A model generated the notes under the pieces. It made no database searches, was not told the DNA's origin, and saw only the letters and a program-made list of their open reading frames with translations. The translations under genes were made by a program, and so were the position numbers. From Doris montereyensis (lineage: Eukaryota > Mollusca > Gastropoda > Nudibranchia > Dorididae): a DNA stretch of 64,000 nucleotides. The DNA lies in contig JAXRKP010001035.1 of NCBI GenBank assembly GCA_037039925.1, forward strand, positions 15,001 to 79,000, given 5' to 3'. Each line of letters begins with the position of its first letter. Position 1 is the first letter of the stretch. Below are positions 48,701 to 61,400 of the stretch, piece by piece.

Positions 48701-51609
48701 AAGCTTACTGTTTGGACTCTGTCTTGTGAACTTCTACACCATGTATCAAGCTTACTGTTTGGACTCTGTCCTACACCATGTATCAAGCTTACTGTTTGGA
48801 CTCTGTCTTGTGAACTTCTACACCTTGTATCAAGCTTACTGGACTCTGTCTTGTGAAACACACCATGTATCAAGCTACTGTTTGCCCTCATGCAGCTCTT
48901 TCATGACTGAGAGAAAGCATGTTTAGATCGGAAAAGTTGCATCCTTGAGCAATGGCAAACTACCGCATTATGCCGTGTGCCAAGAAAAATCAAGACTCGA
49001 TTCCTGGTTACCCAAGGCTCAACTATGAGTGTGGGACTTACTTACAATTAGCTTTGATCTTAGGATGAATTGAAAGCAAACAGCAAGATAAGACTGTTTA
49101 TACCAATTCATGTGAGTAAAACATTTGAAAATATAGTAGTTGTTATGACATTTTGTCCCTTCTCTTACCAGTAGGGTGTTTAAACACATACAAACGTATT
49201 GACCCGTCATTTATCTTCATATTGATACCAAATAGTCAGGCATTATTGTGTAAAAAGATTTACTAGAAGGCCTTTCACAACCCTAACATTTGTTCGCGGA
49301 ATCTCAAGATCTCTTCTTAAGAAGTGTGAATAATATCCACCATGATATTCGGACTGAGAGTCGGGTTTCCTGGCATTTATTGCATAGGGATGCATTAGAA
49401 ATGTATAAAAAGTAAAGCAAAGCAAATCCCATACTCAAGAGTTGAGTTGAGTGAAGGGTAACCAGGAGCAGAGTTCTGAATTTTCTAGGCATTTGGCATA
49501 ATAATGTGGTAGTTTGCCACTGCTTTCCATCCACACCATCTTAACTTTCACCAAGTGTGAATAGATCCAGCTACCCATTTCACTGTTAGATCGATAAGAG
49601 GGCCAGAAAAATTTACCGGGACTGGGAATTGAATTCGGGCCTCCTGAGTGGTAGACGGACACTCTACCCACTGAAAGCTACCTGCACCGCAATGAAATGT
49701 GAAGTGTGTAGTTGGGACACTAAAATTCTGAGCCAATGAAATGTTTTTAAGAGACTGCGTACCTGATATTACGAACACAGGTAGGCAGCCATGAGCCTGA
49801 CATGTGATCCATTTTTCCTGTTGTTGGCCAGATGCCGTACTTCACTCTTTCCGCCTCCAGCAAATTCTCAAGAGATTCTGGGAGAAATGCGGCCCGGACA
49901 AAATTGGCAAACAGGGCAACGACTTCGACCATCATTTGCTGTTGAAGAATCAAAAAAACATTTCTTGATTCAAAATTAAGATAAAAAAAAAAAAAGAAAG
50001 AAGAGGATAAAAATGACAAAAACAAGGAAGAGAATTCCTAGTTGATACCTTGTTCATACCCAGTTGATACCGGTTCATACCCAGTTAATACCCAGTTGAT
50101 ATCCGGTTCATACCCAGTTAATACCCTGTTAATAACCCGTTTATACCCAGTTTATACCTAGTTGACACCCGGTTCCTACCAAGTTGATACCCTGCTCATA
50201 TCCGGTTCATACCTAGTTGATACTGCCGTGTTCACACATAGTTGATACCCAGTTCATATCCAGTTCACACATAGTTGATGCGCTGTTCATATCCGGTTCA
50301 TATCCATAGTTGATACCCTGTTCATATCCGGTTCTGTTAACTAGTTAATACCCTGCTCATACCCAATTTATACCTAGTTCATACCCGGTTCATACTGTTT
50401 AGTTGATACCCTGTTCATATCAGTTTATACCTAGTTGATATACTGTTTCAGTTACCGGTTCATAGCCAGTTGATACCGGTTGATACTAGTTCCAGTTAAT
50501 ACCGGTTCATATCCAAGTTGTCTGTTCATACCCAGTACCCTATTAATACCCAGTTAAGACCGGTTCATACCCAGTTTTACCCAGTTGATACCCTCTTCTT
50601 ATCAGTTGGTACCAGTTGATACCTGGTTTATGCCCAGTTGGTACACAGTTAATACCTTCTTCATACCAGTTAATACCCAGTTAATACCGGTTCATACCCA
50701 GTTGATACCCTGTTAATAACCTCTTCATACCCAGTTGGTGCACAGTTAATACCCAGTTGATACCCTGTTAATAACCTCTTCATACCCAGTTTGATACCCT
50801 GTGTTAATAACCTCTTCATACCCAGTTAATACCAGTTTCATACCAGTTGATACCCTGTTTAATATCCGGTTCATACCCAGTTGATACCCTGTTAATAACC
50901 TCTTCATACTCAGTTGACACACAGTTCATACCGGTTCATACACAGTTAATAACCTATTCATACCCAATTGGTATTTGATACCCAGTTATATCTGGTTCAT
51001 TCCCCTTGACATCCAGTTCATACAGTTGATATCTGGTTCATTTCTCAGTTGACATACCCAGTTCATACCCAGTTGATATCCAGTTAATACCCAGTTCATA
51101 ACCGGTTGATACCCAATTAATACCTGGTTCATATCCAGTTGATACCCAGTTCATACTCAGTTGATACCCAGTTCAGGTTAACCCAGTTGATACCCAGTTA
51201 ATACCTGGTTCATATCCAGTTGATACCCGGTTCATACTCAGTTGATGTTCCCAGTTAATAACAGGTTCATACCCAGTTGATAGTTAATAACCGGTTCATA
51301 CCCAGTTAATATCCAGTTGATATCCGGTTCATACCCATTTGAGACCGGTTCATACCCAGTTGGTACCCAGTTGGTACCAAGTTGATACTCACTTTCATTT
51401 TGCCATGCTTGCTTGTGTCAATCTTCACACCTTTCTCAGATTTCTGTATGAAAAATTGTTTGAAACATTCTTATCTTCATAACAATAATAACAACAACAA
51501 TAATAAAAACAGTAACAATAATAAAAAAGAAGAATGATGATAATAATATTGATGATGAACAGAAGAATAACATTATAATAATACTACTACTAATAATACT
51601 ACTACTATG

Positions 51610-51681
<72 letters not shown>

Positions 51682-54600
51682 CATAATAATACTAATAATA
51701 ATACTACTAATAATAATAACAATAATAAGAACAACAATAATAATAAGAAGAACAATAATTAAAACAATAATTGATCACAGAATTGCAGCACTTAGAACCA
51801 ACGAATTTAGCGGCACACTGCAATGTATATCATAACAGTGAGAACTTTAAAGAAAACGTATCTGCCTTCTCTTTGTCAGATAATGTGAATTATGAACTCA
51901 AAAAGGTACATGAGGCAAAAGAACGGGAAAAACTATAAATATTCTCTAGGAAAAAGGAGAGGAGGTAAGGAGAAATAAAAAAGAGGGAGGGGGGAGATTA
52001 GAAAACATAAAATTACCTTGGATCATCAATAAACTATAAATCTGGATTCCTATCAAAGAACTCATTGAATTTGCTGTTAGGCATTGTCTATGGTAAATCT
52101 TATTGATTTACACTTTTTCGTTATTGCAGTCTGCTTTGGAAGTGTAAGATGTGTCATCGTTTTCCTGCTGAAATCCACCACATATGGTGGGCAGGGTAAA
52201 TTTAAGTGAAGTGAACAGACAAAACAAACAAACAAATAGTATCCCTCATTTGATTTATATTTTACTTTTATTTGTTTGTTTTATTCTTTTCGGAGTTTTG
52301 TTTTCCTTTGTTCATGTTTGTAAATACCTACTGAACTTAGAAGTCAAAGTTTGAATAATATCTTTATCATATCCTTCAACCCCCCCATTCCTCCACTCTG
52401 TCCCCTCTAAAAAAATAAACTAAAAAAAACAAAAATCTTAGAATTTAACAACAAAACCAAATTGGCTAAATGTAACTCCTTCTTCTCCTTCTTCTTTCTC
52501 TTCTCCTTCTCCATTCACCTTCTCCTTCTTTCTTCTTCTTCTTCTTCTTCTTCTTCTTCTTCTTCTTCTTCTTCTTCCTTCTCCTTCTCCTTCTCCTTCT
52601 CCTTCTCCTTCTTCTTCTTCTTCTTCTTCTTCTTCTTCTTCTTCTTCTTCTTCTTCTTCTTCTTCTTCTTCTTCTTCTCTTTCTTCTTCTTCTTCTTCTT
52701 CTTCCAAATAGTCATGGGAATTTTGAGCTTCGAGTGTGGCGTGGTTGCTTACAGTCTCATTTGGCATCTGCGTCAGGGGGACCCCATACTAACATTGAGT
52801 AAATAGAGCCCCCCCCCTCCCCTCCCCCTTTTCAAAGCCTGAGTTTGTTTAGCTTCTTCATTGAATTAAAAGTTAGTAAACGGCTGGCTACGTACAATGA
52901 CCTCCCTTGTGAAGTAGCTTTGTCCCAGCTTCCAAAAGTCGGGAAAATGTTGCAACATAATATCGGTTATATCTTCCACAAAAATGACTTTTTGAGGAGT
53001 TGAACGATATTTCCACGGGCCTGTGAAAGAAAAGTTGTTTTGTTTTTCTCCATGTTTTGTTCTTATCTTAATAAACATTGCATAGGTATAAAAAACTTTC
53101 AATAGTATTATTATTATCAAAAACAAAAAAAAACAAAAAAAAATTTTTTTATGTTAAAATAGAATAAGCAAATAGACATGGTTCAATTACAGTAAATAAC
53201 CAATTACGGTAGTTTTGCGAACTCAGAAAAATGGTGTCTCAGAACTTTCCCCCAATCTCTCTGAGTCTCAGTCATCAACCTACATTATCTTTTATAAAAA
53301 TATACAGTTCATCTTCAAATACATACTTTTAAAAGGTAAATACAGGCTTACGGACTCAACAGCATAAAAAACCCATACTAAATACGTGTTTTTGCGTACT
53401 GGTTTGCAGCCATGCAAAAACATAAATCATGCATGAAACTCCAAATGGAGGGGACAATTTCTATAATCAATTCTTCTACCTTGATCTGTTGATGTCAAGG
53501 ATGAATAACTAGATTCTCTGGACATGCCTGATAAAAAAAAATATAACACTGACATGTAGGCATAATCAGGCAATAAATGAATAAAACGAATATGAATGAG
53601 CGAAATGACAAGTAACAAAAATCATGAAAAGAGGAAAACAAGAATAGAGATGTGTAATGCATAAATTATATCTTCCCTTAAAGAAAATCTTAAATTTGTT
53701 ACATTTGTTGCCATTAGCAGGTGTGACGATTGTTGAAAAGCTAAATCTTTCAATAACTTTTTAAATGTATTTATTTTTCTTATCATGAACTTTCCTCTAA
53801 AATACGTAATAACGCATCTGAATTTTCTTATATCGGCATTACTCTTTTTGTCAGAATGGCACTCACCTTGTTTTGTTGGTGATTTTTGAACACGGCTCAA
53901 AAGTTTCTTCTGTAAATTATTTTGAGCACTGGTTGAATTCTCAAAACTGCTTTCTCTGCAAAATGATATGACATTTTCGATAAAAAGAGATAAAAGCTTC
54001 ATAAACATACATTTACATCATATTTTATCTACAGCTGATCTAAGATATGACACACAACAAAATAAATAGTAAAAAAACAAAAAAAAAGTTATCTCAAAGC
54101 CGTTACGGCCAATAGAAGCCGAGGTTATCCCAATTTCTATAGCGTGAAGCGGAACAGGTAACAATAATCACCTCCTGCACAAGTCGCTAGTCTGACGCAG
54201 GGTTTTACTCCCAAGCTAGTGCTGGCTTGTACCGTAGTGAGAATGCTTAAATGTCTTTCCCAAGGATCACAACGTCAGATATAAGTTAAGAGGAGGGAGG
54301 GAAGGGGGGGGGGGGGGGGGGGGGGTCCTGAGCATGTTTTTTAAAATTATTTAATGTAGACAATTTTAACCACTACTATTGTACTTCGGCATGTCTAAAT
54401 TAGCTGAAAAAGATATACAAATTTTTTTTTATCATATGGTTGCCATTGAGAACGCCACCATTTGGATTTTCATTGTGAAAATAACAACTTCACTTTAAAC
54501 AATTTTAATGTTTTTTCGCATATAAACTTACAAAATAATAATATAATACTTTGAACCATCATACAATCATGAGAGGCTATCAAATACTTCATGTCAACCC

Positions 54601-56220
54601 TATTTCAACTGCTTCAGATCCCTTATACTCATTGGAAAGGCAATTTTCTTATAACATATGTGCGTGGAATGTTTCCCCATAATAATTGCCCAATCTTCAC
54701 TAATATTGACAATAATTCATCAAAAGTAGATTTTCAGATTGACTGCTTTGTGATAATCAAAATGAGTACCAACTTCTTATACTTTAGACAAAATTTTGGC
54801 TTTTATGGTACAACCGATGTGTTGAAGTTTAAGCAGGGTTTGCACAGCAAATTTACGACAATTCATTTCACTATAGAGCCAAAGCTGCCAGTGTGGAAGA
54901 CGTTTGGTTACCGCTTCTCTGACACTCACAGTTCTGTTTCTGTTAACTTCCTTGCATATTTGTTTTGCATTTTGCCCCCAAATAGCCCTTGCTTTGCATG
55001 CGCCCACTTCTGTCACACCACCTTCTGTCACACCTCCTTCTGTCACACCACCTTCTGTCCCACCACCTTCTGTCACACCACCTTCTGTCACACCTCCTTC
55101 TGTCCAACCACCTTCTGTCCCACCACCTTCTGTCACACCACCTTCTGTCACACCACCTTCTGTCCCACCACCTTCTGTCCCACCTCCTTCTGTCACCACC
55201 TTCTGTCCCGTCACCTTCTGTCACCACCTTCTGTCCCGTCACCTTCTGTCCCACCACCTTCTGTCCGTCACCTTCTGTCCCTCCACCTTCTGTCCCGTCA
55301 CCTTCTGTCCCACCACCTTCTGTCCCGTCACCTTCTGTCCCACCACCTTCTGTCCCGTCACCTTCTGTCCCGTCACCTTCTGTCCCACCACCTTCTGTCC
55401 CACCTTCTGTCCCACCACCTTCTGTCCCGTCACCTTCTGTCCCACCACCTTCTGTCCCGTCACCTTCTGTCCCACCACCTTCTGTCCCCACCACCTTCTG
55501 TCCTGCCGCTTTCTCTTATCTCAAGGTAAACAAGAGGAAACAGCAAGATGAAAAATAAGCGACAGTGAAAGAAAGAAGAAGGCCCCACCATCCGCATGCT
55601 AAAAAGATGAAAAAGATCAAAGAAATATGCCACTTCGAAATAACTACTGTTAGGTCTACGATCTTCCTATGTGAAAATCATAATGTCGTTGGTTGGAAGT
55701 ATAGGCCATCACAAAAAAAAATCAAAAAAACAAACCACGGCACCACGTTTTTGGTAGTTTCAGAGGGAATTTTTAATTATGCGCAAAGCATGCACATGGG
55801 GACCTGCAACAGATCATAACGTGCATCTCTTCCTCACCATCTTCAATGTTGTCATCCTTGCAGTCGTCCAGAAGTTCTATCAGCCATTTCTGTTGGTTGT
55901 CCAGACACTCCCAGGCCGGGTCACCTTGATACTCTAGGCTTATCAGATACCTGCAATGGCAGCACGGACCAGGACTTGCTTCATTGGAATATAATATGCA
56001 GTCCACCATATGCGGTGAACAGGGTGAATTAAGAGGAAGCAGTACTACTATTACAACTGCTACTAAGTTAACTGCTACCACTATGACTATTTTATTATTA
56101 CAACTACTACTATTACTTTTACTACTATTAGTACTTTGCTAGTACTACTATTACTACTACTTCTATTACTTTTACTACTACTACTACTATTACTACTACT
56201 ACTACTACTACTACTACTAT

Positions 56221-56263
<43 letters not shown>

Positions 56264-57329
56264 GCTACTACTGCTACTACTATTATTATTTTTAATACTA
56301 CTTGTACTAATACTACTACTACTACCACTTCCACTGCTACTACTATTATTACTAATATTTCTACTAGCACTTCTACAATTACTACAATTACTATATTTCT
56401 ACTCTGCTACTTAAGGAATACAAAAAATACCAAAAGAACACCTATTTTGAGACTATAAAATGCACATACAAAAAAATATATATATATATATAAGTGGGCA
56501 ACAATTTTTGATTGTACTAGTGGCTATCCTACCATCAGATCGGATAGTGTGGTGTCAGCTATTACGACAATTCCATGATGTAACACAAAGAGAAAGACAA
56601 ATTAACGCAGTGGTGTCCGTAAAACCTGGTCCCCGGAAACAGAAACAGCGGGTTCTTAGGCAGACAGGGTTCTATGGCAAACGATGACATGCCTTGTATT
56701 TTTGCTCCATTATTTATGTCTGTTTATTGGCTATTCTGCATGTGACCGTTACAAAATCTTCGATCATCTGAGGCATGGTCCCAGGTGGCCAGGACAAGTG
56801 GCCAGGGGCGGGTGGCGAGCCTTCCTAGTGTTTATCAGTCAGCGTCTGCGGCGCCCCTGTGATGTCTTTATAACACCTACCGTGTCTGGACTAATGCAAT
56901 AGACTTCCCATCTGCCTTTCTATCATTCACTTGCAACATATCACAGGTTATCGGCAATAGCGTGGAATTTTGTAACTAAGACTCTCATCACACGGTCAGA
57001 CCGGGTTCTGAGAGGACTGGGCTGTGACTAGCGGGATCTTAAGGAGGAAGTTTATGAAAGGAAATTTCAGTCGCACGGAATTAGCTGGTTCTCAGGCGGA
57101 TACTACTATAGTAAAAGATTTTCACCCGTCACCTTATCAGTTTTCTGCTCATCCAGAGTGTTGTGAGGATCAAGCAGTCGTTTGTGCAGCATGTCTCTAA
57201 AATTGGCAATGTTGGCGCTCAACCTCCTATAAACTGATGCCAGGAAGAAAAGTAAAACAATACAATTCTTATTTATATTATTATTACTTTAACATAGTGA
57301 CAAATTTTGTCTCTTTGATAATAATAATG

Positions 57330-57369
<40 letters not shown>

Positions 57370-57417
57370 TAATAATAATAATAATATAATAATAATAGTA
57401 ATTATAATAATAATAAT

Positions 57418-57455
<38 letters not shown>

Positions 57456-57510
57456 TGATGATGATGATGATGATGATGATAATGATATAATAATAATAAT
57501 AATAATAATA

Positions 57511-57544
<34 letters not shown>

Positions 57545-58212
57545 TGAAGAAAAAAGAAAAAGAAAAGCCATTCTAGAAGAAGAAGAAGAAGAAGAAGAAA
57601 GAAGAAAAAGAAAAGAAGAAGGAAGAAGCTTGAAGAAGAAGAAGAAGAAGAAGAAGAAGAAGAAGAAGAAGAAGAAGAAGAAGAAGAAGAAGAAGAAGAA
57701 GAAGAAGAAGAAGAAGAAGAAGAAGAAGAAGAAGAAGAAGAAGAAGAAGAAGAAGAAGAAGAAGAAGAAGAAGAAGAAGAAGAAGAAGAAGAAGAAGAAG
57801 AAGAAGAAGAAGAAGAAGAAGAAGAAGAAGAATATCAAATATGTTGAGCACCCTTCTTCCTTCAAAATAATCTACAGTAATTTGAAAAGTATTAATCAAA
57901 CGTATTTACAAATGGCAGGATATACATGTAAAATAATTGTGATTCATGTTAAAAGTAAAAAAAGAGAGATCAGACTTCATGGCAAAAGAAAGATGTCATA
58001 AAACAAAGCTTCGTTCAAAACAAGACTCATTTTTTTAACAGGTGGCCTAATCATGAAATTAATTTATTTCCACTTACCTTTTCTGAAGACTTTGATTTCT
58101 GTGCTAGCAAATAACGACTTTGCTTTTTCATAATCATTTATCACCATGTTATAATCTCCCTGTAAGTCAAAGACAAATAGAGAAAAAAACGCATTCAAAA
58201 CCTTTCTTTAGT

Positions 58213-58281
<69 letters not shown>

Positions 58282-58319
58282 CCCTCCCTCCCTCCCTCCC
58301 TCCCTCCCTCCCTCCCTCC

Positions 58320-58360
<41 letters not shown>

Positions 58361-58381
58361 AGAGAGAGAGAGAGAGACAGA

Positions 58382-58420
<39 letters not shown>

Positions 58421-61400
58421 CTCTCTCTCTCTCTCCGCTCTTGCTCTCTCTCTCTCTCTCTCTCTCGCTCTCGTGCGCTCACTCTCTCTCTCTCTCTGTC
58501 TTTCATTAACACACACTCTCTCTATCTCTCTCTCTCTCTCTCAGCATAAGAAGTCAATCAATCAAAGTGCCACATAATAAATTTCACTAAATTTGAATTC
58601 GTTTTTTTGTTCTTGTTTCTTCTAATATTAAGAAGAAATTCAGGGATTTTTCTCCTACCGAAAATATTCTCAAATTAAGAGACAACAACAAATATATTAA
58701 TATGATGCCACATGAAAATTGCACAGGCTCAGTGCATAACACAATCGTAAAAATTCAGAGAATAAAAAATTATAGTAGTTTCTTTTGTGACTAATAGTAG
58801 ACACTCCTGTGACTATTGTAGATTCTTTTGTGACTAATAGCAGACTCTCCTGTGAATATTGTAGATTCTTTTTGTGACTAATAGCAGACTCTCCTGTGAC
58901 TATTGTAGATTCTTTTGTGACTAATAGTAGACACTCCTGTGACTATTGTAGATTCTTCTGTGACTAATAGCAGACACTCCTGTGACTATTGTAGTTTCTT
59001 TTGTGACTAATAGTAGACACTCCTGTGACTATTGTAGATTCTTTTGTGACTAATAGCAGACTCTTCTGTGACTATTGTAGATTCTTTTGTGACTAATAGC
59101 AGACTCTCCTGTGACTATTGTAGATTCTTTTTTGTGACTAATAGCAAACTATTCTGTGACTACTGTAGATTCTTTTGTGACTAATAGCAGACTCTCCTGT
59201 GACTATTGTAGATACTTTTGTGACTAATAGCAGACTCTCCTGTGAATATTGTAGACATTTTTGTGACAAATAGTAGATTCTTCTGTGACTAATAGTAGAT
59301 TCTTTTGTGACTAATAGTAGATTCTTCTGTGACTAATAGTAGATTCTTTTGTGACTAATAGTAGATTCTTCTGTGACTAATAGTAGATTCTTTTGTGACT
59401 AATAGTAGATTCTTCTGTGACTAATAGTAGATTCTTTTGTGACTAATAGTAGATTCTTTTGTGACTAATAGTAGATTCTTTTGTGACTAATAGTAGATTC
59501 TTCTGTGACTAATAGTAGACTCTTCTGTGACAATTGGTAGATTCTTTTGTGACTAATAGTAGATTCTTTTGTGACTAATAGTAGACATTTTTATGACAAA
59601 TTGTAGATTCTTTTGTGACTAATAGTAGATTCTTCTGTGACTAATAGTAGATTCTTTGTGACTAATAGTAGATTCTTTTGTGACTAATAGTAGATTCTTC
59701 TGTGATTAATAGTAGATTCTTTTGTGACTAATAGTAGACATTTTTGTGACAAATTGTAGATTCTTTTGTGACTTATAGTAGACATTTTTTTGTGACAAAT
59801 TTATTAGTAGATTCTTTTGTGATTAACACCAGTCTATTTTGTGATTAATAGTATATTCTTTTGTGATTAACACCAGTCTGTTTTGTGACTAACAGTAGAT
59901 TCTTTTGTGACTAATAGCAGACACTCCTGTGACTATTGTAGTTTCTTTTTGACTAATAGTAGACACTCCTGTGACTATTGTAGATTCTTTTGTGACTAAC
60001 AGCAGACTCTCCTGTGACTATTGTAGATTCTTTTGTGACTAATAGCAGACTCTCCTGTGACTATTGTAGATTCTTTTGTGACTAATAGCAAATTATTCTG
60101 TGACTACTGTAGATTCTTTTGTGTATATACTTTTGTGACATTTTTGTGACTAATAGTAGATTCTCTTGTGACTAAACTCAGTCTATTTTGTAACTAATAG
60201 TAAATTATTTTGTGACCAATAGTATATATTTTTGTGACTAACAGTCGATTCTTCTGTGACTAATAGTAGATATTTCTGTGACTAATAGAATATATTTTTG
60301 TGACTAATATTAGACCCTTTGTGACTAACACCAGTCTATTTTGTGACTAATGGTATACATTTGTGTGTTTAATTGTAGACATTTTTGTGACTAATAGTAG
60401 ATTCTTTTGTGACTAATAGTATATATTTTTGTGACTAACAGTCGATTTTCTGTGACTTACAGTAGATATTTGTGCGACTAATAGAAGATATTTTTGTGAC
60501 TAATAGTAGATTCTTTTGTGACTAATAGTAGACCATTTTGTGACTCTCACCAGTCTATTTTGTGACTACTAGTAGACATTTTTGTGACTAATAGTAAATT
60601 CTTTAGTGACTAATAGTATTTACTTTTGTGACTAACAGTAGATTTTCATGTGACTAATATTAGATATTTTTGTGACTGATAGTAGATTCTTTAGAGACTA
60701 ATCATACATATTTTTGTAACTTACAGTAGATTCTTGTGACTAATAGTAGTCTCTATTGTGACTATAGCCAGTCTATTTTGTGACTAATAGTAGGTTCTTT
60801 TGTGACTAACACCAGTCTATTTTGTGACTAATAGTAGTTTCTTTTGTGACTAACACCAGTCTATTTTGTGACTAATAGTAGTTTCTTTTGTGACTTTGTG
60901 ACTAACACCAGTCTATTTTGTGACAAATAGTAGTTTCTTTTGTGACTCAGTCCATTTTGTGACTAATAGTAGTTTCTTTTGTGACTAACACCAGTCTATT
61001 TTGTGACTAATAGTAGTTTCTTTTGTGACTTTGTGACTAACACCAGTCTATTTTGTGACTAATAGTAGTTTCTTTTGTGACTAACACCAGTCCATTTTGT
61101 GACTAATAGTAGTTTCTTTTGTGACTAACACCAGTCTATTTTGTGACTAATAGTAGTTTCTTTTGTGACTTTGTGACTAACACCAGTCTATTTTGTGACT
61201 AATAGTAGTTTCTTTGTGACTAACACTAGTCTATTTTGTGACTAATAGTAGTTTCTTTTGTGACTAACACCAGTCTATTTTGTGACTAAAAGTAGACTCT
61301 TTTGTGTCAAATAGAAGACTCTGTTGCAACTAATAGCAGACTCTTTTGTAACTAACACTGATCTCTTTTGTGGCTAACCAAGGCTCACCTTCTGTATGTT

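Noticed and set aside
53622..54008. A 128-codon minus-strand frame as a separate small gene
   Set aside because: Its only supported part is EXOC2 exon 6 (53867-53955) with GT-AG borders; the rest reads through introns.
54591..55558. Repetitive proline- or glycine-rich proteins ([17 protein letters not shown])
   Set aside because: All six frames are open because of a 15-bp intronic satellite; it lies between EXOC2 exons 5 and 6.
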